A DNA stretch of 64,000 bases from Amoebophrya sp. A120 (lineage: Eukaryota; Sar; Dinophyceae; Syndiniales; Amoebophryaceae), in assembly GCA_905178155.1 (NCBI GenBank), contig CAJINV010000005.1, positions 1,390,438 through 1,454,437 on the forward strand, given 5' to 3'. The translations under genes were made by a program, and so were the position numbers. Position 1 is the first letter of the stretch; every line of letters begins with the position of its first letter. The notes beneath the pieces were generated by a model that was not told the origin of the DNA, made no database searches, and saw only the letters and a list, made by a program, of their open reading frames with translations. This document shows, piece by piece, positions 31,810-42,618 of the stretch.

Positions 31810-34726
31810 TTAGCATAGCAGGTTTGAATTGACGAAGTCTTCGACGCTGGTGCCCGGTGCGGCCCCGCAGCACACGTTTTGGCTTAGTGGTTCAGTGTCT
31901 AGAACTACGTTCCAATTCTCTTTCAATTTGCCAAACGTCCCTGTACACAACTGGACCAGAAACCATCGCGCTTCTTCTTCTTCTTCTTTGCTCACCTCCT
32001 TCGGCTTCTTCTGCTTCTTCTCCTTGCGCCGCCAGGAGGAAATGGAAAAAGAGGGCATGTCCAGTTGCAGCTCGCTTTGTGTTCCTTCGCCGTCTTCCTT
32101 TCCGCCAGTCGTAGTTGCAGCTGGGATCCTTTTCGCTTGGTCAGCTACATCTTGTTGCTCTGCAGAAGTCGTGCTCGTCTTCGACGTGTCTGTCATTGCT
32201 GCTGCGCTTGCAGTTTCCTCGCCGTGTGGATCTTGGGCGTAGGCTGTGGCATGAACGTCGCGCGCACCATCCCTGTTTGTTGTCCTGTGAGAATGTTCAT
32301 GCTCACCAGATTGTTCCTGCTTCATCGTCATCGTCTGGCGACCTGCTTCTGCCTCATCGCTCTCAGCCTGCAGCAGTGTTTGTTCGCTGCTGCCTCTGAA
32401 GGAGCTCCGTGGCTGCTCCACCAGTGCATGGGAATGCATCGGATCCGCGTCGTGTAGTTCTTCATTCTGCATCTTCAGTGCTCCAGTAGAGTCGTGCAAT
32501 TCCGTCGATTCTTGTTCGGTCTTTGTAACTACTGGTTGCTCTTGATGCAAAGAGGCAGATGCTAGTACTGCGGGCACCACAGGTTTTGCTTCTGTGGTTC
32601 TGGTGATCTTTTGCTGCTCCCTTCCGACTGTGCCGGAAATCCTCGGACTTTGACTCTCCGCCAAAGCTGAAGCTCCGACTTGCTTGTGCTTCACATCAGA
32701 TCTTGTGTCCAGCTTTTCTTCTGCTGATGCTTGCTTGGCGTGATGTCTTCCCGCAGCCGCTTCTTCATCGCCATGCACGCCATCTTTGTTGGGAGCTTTT
32801 ACTCTCTGTTGATTTTCGTTGTCGGACAGTTTCTGTTCAGCAATTTCGTTTGCATGGTGGTGCACTGGGCCATCTTGGCCGTCGAAATGCTTGTCCTTTC
32901 GTGCCGCGACGATCTCGTGCCCTTCTTTAGCATTGGCGTCTTGCGCTTGAGTGTCAGGCTCCTGCTGATACTTACCCGCATTGTTGTTCAGCTTGAGATG
33001 TTCCCGTGTGTGCGCATGATGCGACGTAGATACTGTACTAACCTGCAGCAGCTGAATCGCGGTCTCTACTTCGAGGCTGGAATCATTCTGGCTCGGGCCA
33101 TCAGTTGCAACAGACTGTTCCGGATCGGCCTCCGATTCCTGTTCGAACTGAGGCTCAGTCTTCGCGGCGCTAGCTTCCTCCACAGCGGTGCCTGGTTGAA
33201 ACCAAAATGTCATTTCCATGTATTCTTTGATAACCGACTTCATTTATTTCAACAAACATCATACAATCTTTGTCATCGTTGGGTCACACGAACATAGATA
33301 AATAATTCAATAAATTGTTCATTCTGGTGTCAAAAAACTTATTCATACCTTTACCTGTCAACCAGCTCCATGGCGTGAGCACAGTCGTTTCGACCAATTT
33401 CCACAGAGACGCCGGCGCATCCACCACGAGGAAGTTATAAAGCCGCACTACTTTGCTGGTTCTCACCTTGCACCGACCGTCCCTTCGGCGCAGCATGCTG
33501 TAGCACGGTGTATTCGCGCCGCTCGTTGCGTTCGCGGTTGCATTCGTCGTTGCATTTCCTGCTGCTGCATCAGTGCCATTGCCGGCAGAAGGAGCATTGG
33601 CAGCCTTGCCCGACCCCGCCGACACTGGACCGGGGACGAGGATAGCGGCAGAGTCGGCGATGTTCCCGGCCTGGTCCATGCTGTAGCCGTTGACCGGGAG
33701 CGTCGCGTTGGTTCCGGGCGTCAGCTTGTCACTGGCCGTGGGCAGCTGCGTCTCAAATGGTGGAGATCCGCTGGTCGAATCCGGCTCCGGAAGATCTGCA
33801 GCAGGAGCGTAGAAGAGGTCGTCGGAATCCGTCTGCGCTCTTTTTTCGGGCTGCGTAATTGCGTGCGCGAACAGAAGGGGAGAAGACGCGAGGCCAGGAT
33901 AGTACGACGGCCATGAACACAGAAGTGTCGCTGACGGTGATGCTGAGGTAGAAGAAGAGGTGTGCGTGCGAGAAGTGGTGCTGACTGACTCGCAGTAGCC
34001 CTGCACATGCTGTTTCTTTTCTTTCTTCATGTCGGCTGACTGCGAGTGGAGGAACAGTGGCATCATGTTGGTCATGTTGATGCTCGTACTCCGGCATCCT
34101 TCGAGACCCGAGTGAAGATCCACCCCATCATGTGCCGGCCAGAAGTTTGAGAAGTTAATCGTCGAAACAACTGCGGGTTGCGACTGCGTGAAGAGTGGTG
34201 AATCCGCACGATGCCAGCGAGTTCGTGAGCGGGACGAAGAAAAGTACGGTTCTGGTGCAGGCTCGATGTGTTCTTGCTCGTGCGTCGAATGGGGAAACCA
34301 CTCCCAGTCCCAACGACCGAATAGCATGAGCGAGTACCCCAGCGCCATGATCTGCAGAATGCGGATGAACATCATTTTCAGGATGGCACCAGAAGAGCAG
34401 AACCACGCCTGCTGGTGACAACTAATTCCCGCCAACAGATGAAGGGGCGTGCCGTCGCGGGAGTGCGGTTTTCTTGGAAAGAGCCTCGACGACCCCGCCG
34501 CAGAGCGACGTTTGGAGGTTCCGGACTTCTTCATTTTTATCGCCACCGGCGTCGCCACGCGATGTCGCTTGCGAAAGGGGTGATCAAGATCAGGTTGTGA
34601 ACAATCTGGTACAGCGCCTTCCTCCACACTACAGTTTTTCTTTCTGGGTCTGGCACCTCCAAGGCCTGCTGCGGAGCTTAGAGGTTTTTTCCCAGAGCCA
34701 CCAAGTCCATCTTGATCATGATTGAG
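31810..34726 (-). CDS. Family X membrane-anchored low-complexity protein, unit 1
   Basis: Exons 34726-33355 and 33191-31810, GT-AG intron in phase 1, 917 codons visible. The frame is open from an acceptor AG at 34727 and its first ATG is internal (MKKSGTSKRRS), so a 5' exon is probably missing from this model. A hydrophobic segment ILKMMFIRILQIMALGYSLM after a basic region suggests a type II signal anchor, and later Asn-Xaa-Thr sites (NATLPVNG, NATTNATANAT) suggest a lumenal or outside domain. A conserved block CYSMLRRRDGRCKVRTSKVV...LYNFLVVDAPASLW precedes the intron. Exon 2 is Gln/Glu/His/Ser-rich. The C-terminus (RWFLVQLCTGTFGKLKENWN) differs entirely from the unit-2 paralogue. Function unknown. 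Confidence 0.7.
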
Positions 34727-35383
34727 CTAAATCTGAGTTTATTCTACTCGCATTTACTACATAGTTACTCTCTCTGTTTCGAAATTGAATAGGAAAGATC
34801 TTTTTGAAAAAGATAAACCGGAACCTTGTTCTTCTTCTTCGCTCTGTTGCTTTTTTGAGCTTCAAGACGAAACGCCACTATCTCACTTTATCGAGAAGGT
34901 GAAGGCTCCACCTCCACGACAGATCATGCACTCCATGTCTAAATGTGACTTTTGTACTTACGATTTGCACCTGCAAAATCCCTCATTTACCCTCATCTTC
35001 GAGTGTTTTCATGCTCTTCCCTCATCTTCGTACCACAAGCACTAGCACCAGTGCGTGGAGTCTCTCTACGTCTATGACAGTGCGTGGCGTCTACGTCAGT
35101 CTTTGTTTCCTTTTAAAATCAATATCGAAATATCTGCGAAAAAGCAATGCTGGCATAGCTGGTATGCTGCCTGTGGACCACGAAGACCATTCTTGAGGTA
35201 GAGGTTGAAGATGGAGGTTCGTAATCCAATGCGAAAATTGTGATGAAAGGCTGATAAGTAATGGTATCTGCGGACGACAGGACTGCAGCACAACAACAAT
35301 GGTAAAGGGTTCCTGTCGTGGTAGCTGCTAGTAGAAGACGATCGCTTCACTTGATCTTCATCTTCATGCTGCTCATCTCAAAC
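34727..35383. other. Spacer between family X and MCM10, unit 1
   Basis: Identical, as far as I can see, to 55885-56541. It should hold the MCM10 3' UTR and the 5' exon(s) of family X. A minus-strand frame of about 66 codons (35291-35091) is a candidate 5' exon but no splice pair could be fixed. Confidence 0.4.
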
Positions 35384-38300
35384 TCACAGGCCACGATACC
35401 CAAACCCCTCCAGATCTCCCTCCGCCGCTTCCCTCTTTTCCTCAAATTCCAGAGCGCGTTCGTGCGCGCTTCCGCGGGCGGAGAATGCGTTCTCTCCACC
35501 CGCTCCGCCATTCTGCAGTTCCGCCAAGCTCTGCGACTTCTTCTCCGCGTAGAAGGTTACCTTACGCCACATGTTTTCCGCCCGACACTTGTTGCACCGC
35601 TTCGGGAACCGGCCACTCAAAATGTGCGTCGAGAACTTGCACTTCTGGCACTGGATCCGCTCCTTCGTGACGTCCCGCCAGATTTCCACCGTGTGCCCCT
35701 GCTGCTCGCACGCCAGCTTCGAACGGACATATTCAGTCAGAATGTTGCACTGCTTGCAGTAATACGCGGTCACCGGGAGGGATTTGACCTCCAATTTCGT
35801 CTCGTGCTCCACGTCCTGCTGTTCCATGGTGGCCAGCCGCGTGTCCACCTGCTTGATCTTTTATCAAATGCAAAAGCGTCTGGGTCTGGAAGGTCGCCAG
35901 GTTTGTCATGCATATTTTGCATGACCCATGATGCTTGTAAAGCATCACCTAGCATCACAGATTTTTGGAGGGCATCCTGATGCCTATTCCGCATCACAAA
36001 TGTCCTTCCCACGTAGCACAAAATGAGCTCTTCTTCCTGGTCATGCAATACAAATGTTTTTAGGATCCGAAAATAGCATGACAAGTTGCATTCTTCCAGA
36101 CCCAGACACGTTTACATTTGATATCTTTTCCTTTTCGACCAAATCCGCCGCTTTAGTTTCCGCCTTGTTCAACTTGGACGTGTCGAAAGACGCCATCTGT
36201 GCCGCGACACTGGGCCCGTACAGAGCCTCCATGCGCTGCCGGGAAATCTCGTCGGTCGCTAGGCGGGGTCGTGCTGCGCCGCTTGTTGCAGAAGCGGTTT
36301 GATCGTCCGCAGTGGAATTCGTGGTTCCAGCTGCGCCGGAGGACACAAGACTAGTGGAGGATCCAGCACCACCAGGCTTCTTCACGGCTAGAATTTCCTT
36401 CCGATGATTCTCCGCCCCGCGAAGCGCGTACGCATTCGTACGGCGGTTCATCGCGCCAGAGCCGGGAGCGTGCCTTTTAGAAACAACGGTCGCTGCGCCG
36501 GTAATTGTAGCGACTCTGGAAAGTTTGGCGCTACGCGCATCTTCCGGATCATCTTCCAGGCCGCCTCGTTTCTGCAGCGTCTGAGCCAGAAACGCCGTGT
36601 TCGCTTCGGCTAGCAGTTCCTCGCGGGAACGCTTGTTGCTTGACGCTGTGGTGGAATTGGCAGAAAGGTTGAAAACCAGAGAACGGCCTGCGCTACTGTC
36701 TGCTGGTGTGGATCTTGTAGGCACAGGACCCGAAGAACTCATCTGGTTGCCCGGTGGGTTCGTAACACCGGATATCCTTTCCGAGTGTGTGAGTTCTTCC
36801 ACATTGCGCCGCTGAAACTGAGCGGGAGGCATGATCATCCTGGACATTGTCGGTCTGTCTGCAGGTTGAGGGTTGTGCCGTGGTTGCGATGCAACCTGAG
36901 GTGCCACTACAGGAACCAATTGCTTGGAACCAGGACCGCCAGCCGTGTTGAAAAGACTTCGCGTACTGCTAGGTACCATAGCAGCATTCCTCGCGTTCGA
37001 TGCAGCTGTGCCTGCAGCTGGCTTCACAATCGCTGGTGCCGCAGGCCTGTTCGTCCTGTCCGCAACTTTACTTCGCGGTCCACCTCCACCTCCCGCAATG
37101 GCCATTTGCATCAACGCATTGTTCTTCAGGGGATCCTTTTTTTTGATTCTGTGCCTCGCCTCAATCGTGTCTACAGCTGCACCAGGGACGGTTTTTGCTC
37201 CTGGTCCACCAGTCGACGGAGCAGGCGGCCTGCCCTGCGTAGGGGCCGCCGCTGCTCCCCCGCCAGAGCGCGCGTTCGACGAAGAGTTTTGAGGCGCTTG
37301 CGGGACCGTGCCACCTCCGAGCGTCAGGCTCTTCGTCGTTCCGGAAACTGTAGTGGCTGTTGTAGAAGGGCCAGCTCCCGACGCTGGATTTCCAGGTTTG
37401 TGTTTCTTCACAGCAGGAGCACCCGCCGTTGATGAAATATTCTGGTCGAAAATGTTGCCGATCCCGCGAAAAGTCCCGGGCTTCCGCATGGCCGCTGGCT
37501 TCAAGTGCTCCGGTAGGGCCTCGATCGCCTCTTTGCTTGGTGGAACAACATTAACCGCCGCGCGGCTCGGTCCAGAAGATGTAGTTGCGACGCCTGGTCT
37601 AGTAGTGTTGCCGAAAGCTTTATTTGATGGTCCACCAGCAGGACCGCCTCCGCCCCGGTAGAGCTTCGGCCCCCCGCCGTGAAAGCTGCAGTAGCCGGTG
37701 GGGCACCGTTCCAAGTTGATCACCATTCCGCAGCGTTCCTGAGTGGCCTTCTTCACGCCCCGACACTCGCCAAGGTGCGGGAACTCACCGAGTTTCAGAA
37801 TTTGCGAAGATTGGGACACAGTCGCGGAGTAGGAAGAGGAACTGAAACTGTTCTTCTGGTTGCTGTTGGTATTTCCACCATGAGTTCCACTTCCGCCGAC
37901 GAGCAGCATGGCATTCAAAATTGCAAAAACGCCGCCCCGCCTCGCAGCGGAGTTGCCGCGCCACTGGTCTCTCGCGTCGTCGAACAGCATCATGCGCAAG
38001 GTGGTTGGCTTCGGGAACTCCACGTCCGTTAAAACCCACGGTATGTACAGGTTCCCCGCATTGGACTTCTTGATCATAGAAGCCTCTTGCAAAACAGCGA
38101 TCAAAACAATGTTTTCCAGAACATTCGAAGGCTTGCTATCCTTTCCCTTCTTTCCCTGCCCTTTATTACCCTCGCTGTTACTCGCCGCTGCAGCTGCGCC
38201 TGCCGCTGCCATCGACATCGTCGCCGCCATGTTTCCAAGTTGCGCGAGCGGCACAAACTTCTTCCCGCGCATCAGCTGATCGAGTTTGTCGGCCCGGATC

Positions 38301-39403
38301 TCGCGGTTTTTGATGCTGAGGCCGGTGTGTTTCTCGCGCAGCTCCGCGAGGTTGTCGGGTTTGGTGCAGATGAGGTTTTCGGCGCCGGGAGGTGGGACAA
38401 ACGGTTTTGACGAAGAAGAGCTCGAACCGCCAGCAACAGCTTTCGGTTTCGTCGGAAGAGTACCAGAAGTATTAGAGGACGAAGCCCCTGTGACTCTCTG
38501 CTCCGTCACTTCGTGGTTCTCTTGCAGCAAAGTATCCGTTGCTGCTTCTGAGTAGCCAGTGACCCCTTGATCCAGGAGCTGCATCTTTATCCTGCGGTAC
38601 CTAGAGCGTGGTGTCTCGTTTTCTAAACTTTTGGTCTTTGCTTGCCGCGACGCCGTGTCTGCAACTTCTTGGGTCTTTATTTTCTGTGCAGTAGAATTTG
38701 CACTCTCGTCCTGCACATTCCGAGGCGCGGCTCCACCAAGCGGCGGCTCTCTGCACAACAGCTCTCCTTCCACCTCGGAATCGCTGGTACCCACATCACT
38801 TTCCTGGTCGGCCTTTTCGGACGAAGAAGAGGACGACGAGCTTGTTCCGGCGCTCGGCGAGGAAGCCAAGTTTTTCCCATGGCGTACGGGCGTCGGGACT
38901 TGTTTCTCCGGTGCTGGAACACGAACACCGTGTGCTTTTGTTTGGACTTCGGAATTACAAAACTCGCCGGTCTTGGCATCGTCAGGAGGTTCACCTTGTA
39001 ATACGGCGCTATGGTTTTGGCGCTTCGGCGGAACTACACCAGGAACGCCATCCGGAGTGTCGGGTGTTGTTTTCGCAAGCGCAGCTGGTGGCACCAAGTG
39101 ACCTTCCAGCGCAGCTGCATTTTGGCCACGTCCTGCAGTTTCCTCTGCTTTTTCCCTTTTGGCTGGTGCAAAGGGAACAGCCTTCAGTTGCGAGGGTGCT
39201 GGATCACGACCTGCTGCTGCACCTTCAACCTCAATTTCATCTGGGAATGTGTCCAGCAGGGTCCCATGATGTTCTTGTTTTTCAGCCTCCTCTTCGGGGA
39301 AAGTGTCGAGCAATTTCCCATCTGTTTCGCCGGGAAATGTCTCAAGCAAGTCCTCGCCGTCCTCATCCTCAGAAAAGGTATCGAGGAGATCTGCGTCGGC
39401 CAT
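35384..39403 (-). CDS. MCM10: MCM10 replication factor, copy 1
   Basis: Exons 39403-36116 and 35857-35384 give 1253 residues with GT-AG splicing in phase 0. MCM10 binds the replicative CMG helicase and DNA polymerase alpha at origins. The N-terminus has four acidic repeats (LLDTFSEDE, LLETFPGET, LLDTFPEEE, LLDTFPDEI). After a disordered region comes the conserved core: an OB-fold (about 340-505, NIVLIAVLQEASMIKKSNAG...YIPWVLTDVEF...MMLFDDARDQWRG) and a zinc finger with C547, C558, C572 and H575 (HLGECRGVKK...CGMVINL...GYCSFH). A long Gly/Ala/Pro/Ser linker follows. Exon 2 is the C-terminal zinc domain of animal-type MCM10 (YYCKQCNI, KLACEQQGHTVEI, IQCQKCKFS, KRCNKC). The protein is longer than the usual 600-900 residues because of linkers. 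The intron is an introner. Confidence 0.9.
35863..36122. mobile_element. Introner element in MCM10, copy 1
   Basis: A 260-bp element with inverted ends of about 30 bp (ATCAAATGCAAAAGCGTCTG against ATCAAATGTAAACGTGTCTG), flanked by perfect 7-bp repeats ATCTTTT (35856-35862 and 36123-36129). Removing it with one repeat restores the frame EKEKIKQVD. A GTAAAC donor lies 9 nt inside one end; using it adds three codons (ISN) and keeps the frame. GTCATGC and GCATGAC words and nested ATGATGC-type inverted repeats fill the interior. Confidence 0.85.
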
Positions 39404-40139
39404 CTTCGGCTTGAAAGTGGTTCAAATACAGCGGACTCTTTGTCTTTCCAGTCCGAAAACCAAGCGATACTAGTATGTAACTATCCACCAAAAAAAAATG
39501 CAAATAACACACTTACACTTGGAGATGAATACGCGTATTTCTGGCACAATATAGAGCGGTGGTACAGCAGGTATACGTTTTTTTGAGCTCATGATAAAGG
39601 TACCATGATAAGATATTTCTATTTGCCGCTTCGCCGTCGCACAAAAAAATCTATCCAACACACTAAAGAAATGCGACTGAATTTTTCTGTATCTCAATGA
39701 ACCCAAGCGCCACTTTTTCATCAGAGTAAACAGCACCCACCACCTGCTTCAACTTCTTCTTCTACTGCGAGACATCGTTTAGAAGCATTTTTTCATCATT
39801 TCGCGAACATGCGGGCTCAGGTGCACACCGGACAATAGATACGCAGGACTCAGAGTTGATTTTGCAACGAACAGGGAGAGCTCCAACTACGACGAGAGGG
39901 CAAATCTATCCGTCAATGACATTTCACGAAATTTCAATTTGCACGACTCGCTGCACATCTGCAACCTGGGGCGAAAGGTCGGTGAAGGTGAACATCGAGG
40001 AAAAGATGAGACACGATCAAAAAAATCATCAAGAACGACACGGACACCGAGCAGGACTTGTCCAGGAACATACGGGACACCAGTCATCCAGAAACCACCA
40101 TTGTATCAGACAGTGGTGCTGTCGCATCAGTGTGCTCTT
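39404..40139. other. Spacer between MCM10 and PLC-like gene, unit 1
   Basis: The MCM10 upstream region and the 3' region of the PLC-like gene; no gene. Identical to 60562-61297 as far as inspected. Confidence 0.4.
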
Positions 40140-42092
40140 TCACGACGTATCAATCTCCAGCCACAAGTCATTTCCCCAGCCTGCATTGGCCTGGTCTGTT
40201 CGCCAAATCTCAAACGTACCTTCTCCTAAATACCGCATCCCAAAGCTCTCTCTCGGATGCCGCGAGCAATACGGCTTCACACGGAATTCGCGCCCCAAAA
40301 GCTCTGCTTCTTTGTGGGGCGCGACTGAAACAGCAAGCGTCTGTGCCTTTTCTCTTCGATCATGAGCCAGATTGGGGTAGAAAAATTGGCAGAGAAATGG
40401 GATACGACGCAATCTCTGGCGCAAATTGATCACCTTTTCCTGTTTGCCGTAGCTCGGGCCGACTCGGAAAACAGAGCGTTTTTTTTCTGCCAAAGAAGGT
40501 GCACCAGTGTCACGTGCAGGTGCCACTGTATGGTTAACATCGGCAGGACCAGCTGTAGCAGCTGCATCAAACGGTGGTGTAACTGCATCCGCTGAAGAGA
40601 CCTGCCGACCCAGCGTCTTTAAGTTCCTTTTGACCATCTGCGCACAGAGCTCGGGGGTGACGAAATCTAGCACCAGGACGCCGATTTTCGTTGGCGCCAA
40701 AGATGCCGATGACGATGTCGTAGTACTGCTCGCATGCCCCGCGTAATTCGTGATGTATTTCTCGAAAAACCACTTATTGAGCTTCCTGCTCGTGTACCAC
40801 ACCGGGTAGTAGTACCAGCCGTCTAGAGCGATTCCCGGCCAAGCGCAGGCGAAAGGAGAACCAGCATCACCACCTGAAGCAGGAGCTGCACTCGCCGTCA
40901 CGATCGTGTCCTCTTCCGAGCCGGCTTCCAGATCCAAAACGGCACCTGCTGGTGCTGCGCCACTCGCCTCCCCAGAATCGTTGACGTTCTCGGTTGTTTC
41001 CCCATGCAACTGGAACAGGTGCGTTTCCACCAGCTTGTTTGCTTCCCGCACACTCTCCGTGCACCAAATGTCGCAGATCTCGCCCAACCCGGACTGCTCA
41101 AAGTTGAATCGGTAGACGGTGTTAGTCCCGTTCTCATTTATCAGCGTCGTCGCGGGAATCCACGCAAGTTGATCAACATCCGGTCGTGAGAAGCTGTCTT
41201 CCACCACCTCCGGCCCGACCCAGACACAGGTCCCGCGAACGTCTCCTAATCGCGTTTCACCGTTGAAGAGGAGAGGGCCCGCGCCGGAGGTGTCTTCTCT
41301 GTCAGGCGCTTTCCCGTTGTACCATTTCACGCCGCAATCCCGCATCGTTCCCCACAACTCTCGGAACACGGGCTCGGGCTCCAAGAATTGCCTTCGCTGG
41401 GACGACTTACAGTTTTCCTCCCGGAGGTAGAGGACGACGAATTCGGAGGGACAGTTGGCAAGAAAAGTCCTGATATCCGCCAGCACCGTTTCCAGGGTTG
41501 TCGTCTGGCTCACCCACGGGCCGTGCGCGACGGGAAAATTGACTACAGTACGGTCAGTCGTAGTCGTGCCACTACCTACAGCTTCTCCTGATGATGAACC
41601 ACTCGCCTTCTGAAACGACGACGTGGGGCCTTGTTCCAAATCTGGCTGTTGCGCTTCACCAGTGTCTTTTTCTACGTCCTCTTCCCCAGCAAGCGCGAGG
41701 ACCTGCGGCGCAACCCGTATGTCCAGAAACCGCACTCCGCATTGCAGCAACTCCGCTACCGACAGGGTTTGCGTCTGGCACCACGGACTGAGCACGGACT
41801 GCTTGCACCGGTGCCAAATTGAGGTTGCATTCGTCGCTGTGCGGGTCGTGCAGGAGCGACGGTCCACATTTGTTGGTGGCTGTGGATTGCTAGACGCGGT
41901 GGCGAAATCGGTCGAATGCGACGATGAGTTTGTTGTGTTTTCTGGATGCGCCGAACTGGATGCACTTGTTCCGCGGCCAGTTCCTGCATGATGGGCTGCC
42001 GGAAAGATGGGGATGTCGCGGAGAAGAGTGGTGTCAGGGAAGTGGGAAAGCCAGTTGTGGCCGGCACTGGCACAGTCGCTTGTCGTTGTCAT
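40140..42092 (-). CDS. PI-PLC X-domain-like phosphodiesterase, copy 1
   Basis: Intronless, 650 residues, start ATG at 42092. The layout matches phospholipase C X-domain proteins of the bacterial-PLC/PLCXD type: NWLSHFPDTTLLRDIPIFPAAHHAG (residues 13-37, with the catalytic His region at 34-35), LLQCGVRFLDIRV (about 116-127), and VAHGPW with a second His (190), followed by LETVLADIRTFL and EFVVLYLREE. Low-complexity Ser/Thr/Ala insertions separate these blocks. The C-terminal third (FRVKPYCSRHPRESFGMRYL, FEIWRTDQANAGWGNDLWLE) has no assigned domain. No signal peptide or Y/C2 domain is visible. Reaction expected for the family: cleavage of phosphoinositide or related phosphodiesters. The usual PGTHDS motif is changed to PAAHHAG, so activity needs proof. 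Confidence 0.8.
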   Translation of the reverse strand: MTTTSDCASAGHNWLSHFPDTTLLRDIPIFPAAHHAGTGRGTSASSSAHPENTTNSSSHSTDFATASSNPQPPTNVDRRSCTTRTATNATSIWHRCKQSVLSPWCQTQTLSVAELLQCGVRFLDIRVAPQVLALAGEEDVEKDTGEAQQPDLEQGPTSSFQKASGSSSGEAVGSGTTTTDRTVVNFPVAHGPWVSQTTTLETVLADIRTFLANCPSEFVVLYLREENCKSSQRRQFLEPEPVFRELWGTMRDCGVKWYNGKAPDREDTSGAGPLLFNGETRLGDVRGTCVWVGPEVVEDSFSRPDVDQLAWIPATTLINENGTNTVYRFNFEQSGLGEICDIWCTESVREANKLVETHLFQLHGETTENVNDSGEASGAAPAGAVLDLEAGSEEDTIVTASAAPASGGDAGSPFACAWPGIALDGWYYYPVWYTSRKLNKWFFEKYITNYAGHASSTTTSSSASLAPTKIGVLVLDFVTPELCAQMVKRNLKTLGRQVSSADAVTPPFDAAATAGPADVNHTVAPARDTGAPSLAEKKRSVFRVGPSYGKQEKVINLRQRLRRIPFLCQFFYPNLAHDRREKAQTLAVSVAPHKEAELLGREFRVKPYCSRHPRESFGMRYLGEGTFEIWRTDQANAGWGNDLWLEIDTS

Positions 42093-42618
42093 GCTCTAAA
42101 CTGATGCCCGACCACGTTCACGTAGACAAAGCTTTCACTTGCACACGAAGAAACGAGAGTATTTCTTGCAGATTCTCTTCGCTTCAAACATCGTCACTCT
42201 GAAGAAAAGTATAGTACTTCGCAGTAGGTTGCTGGTCCTCGCTCACATAGACGCTCAGTCCTTGTCCTCGCGAATGTGCTGGACCGTCTCAGAACTCAGC
42301 TGATACAGATACTACTGCGGACGTCCCAACGAATCGGTGACGGCGCGGACGGCAGAACCACGGATCACGAGTTGCCGTTTCCTCCACGAATAGGCAACAA
42401 CAGAAAGCAGAGTCGAATTTTGTCTTCTTGAGTGTACATTAATTTTGGTTGTTTATTGCACTTCTGGCGCATCAACACGTCCGCTAGGATAGAACAACTA
42501 GATGAAGTTCAGGTCTATCGTTAGGATATAACAACTAGACTCAGACGCACACCACGTTTCAGTTTTTAATTTTGAGTACAAAGACAACAATTTAGATAGC
42601 GTTCTAAGAGTTTTTTCT
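42093..42618. other. PLC upstream region, right end of duplication unit 1
   Basis: The spacer corresponds to 63272-63811. No independent gene is present. The last part, from about 42,619, is used as coding sequence for the new C-terminus of PRA1 copy 2. Confidence 0.5.

Noticed and set aside
33007-33050. Intron at CTGCAG|GTTAGT in family X exon 2
   Set aside because: The donor looks good, but the frame stays open for over 400 codons beyond it in unit 1, and the paralogue has GTTGGT there, so reading through is simpler.
36785-37432. 215-codon plus-strand ORF and several others over MCM10
   Set aside because: Antisense shadows of the low-complexity linker of MCM10; they repeat exactly in the second copy and have Arg/Ser-biased composition.
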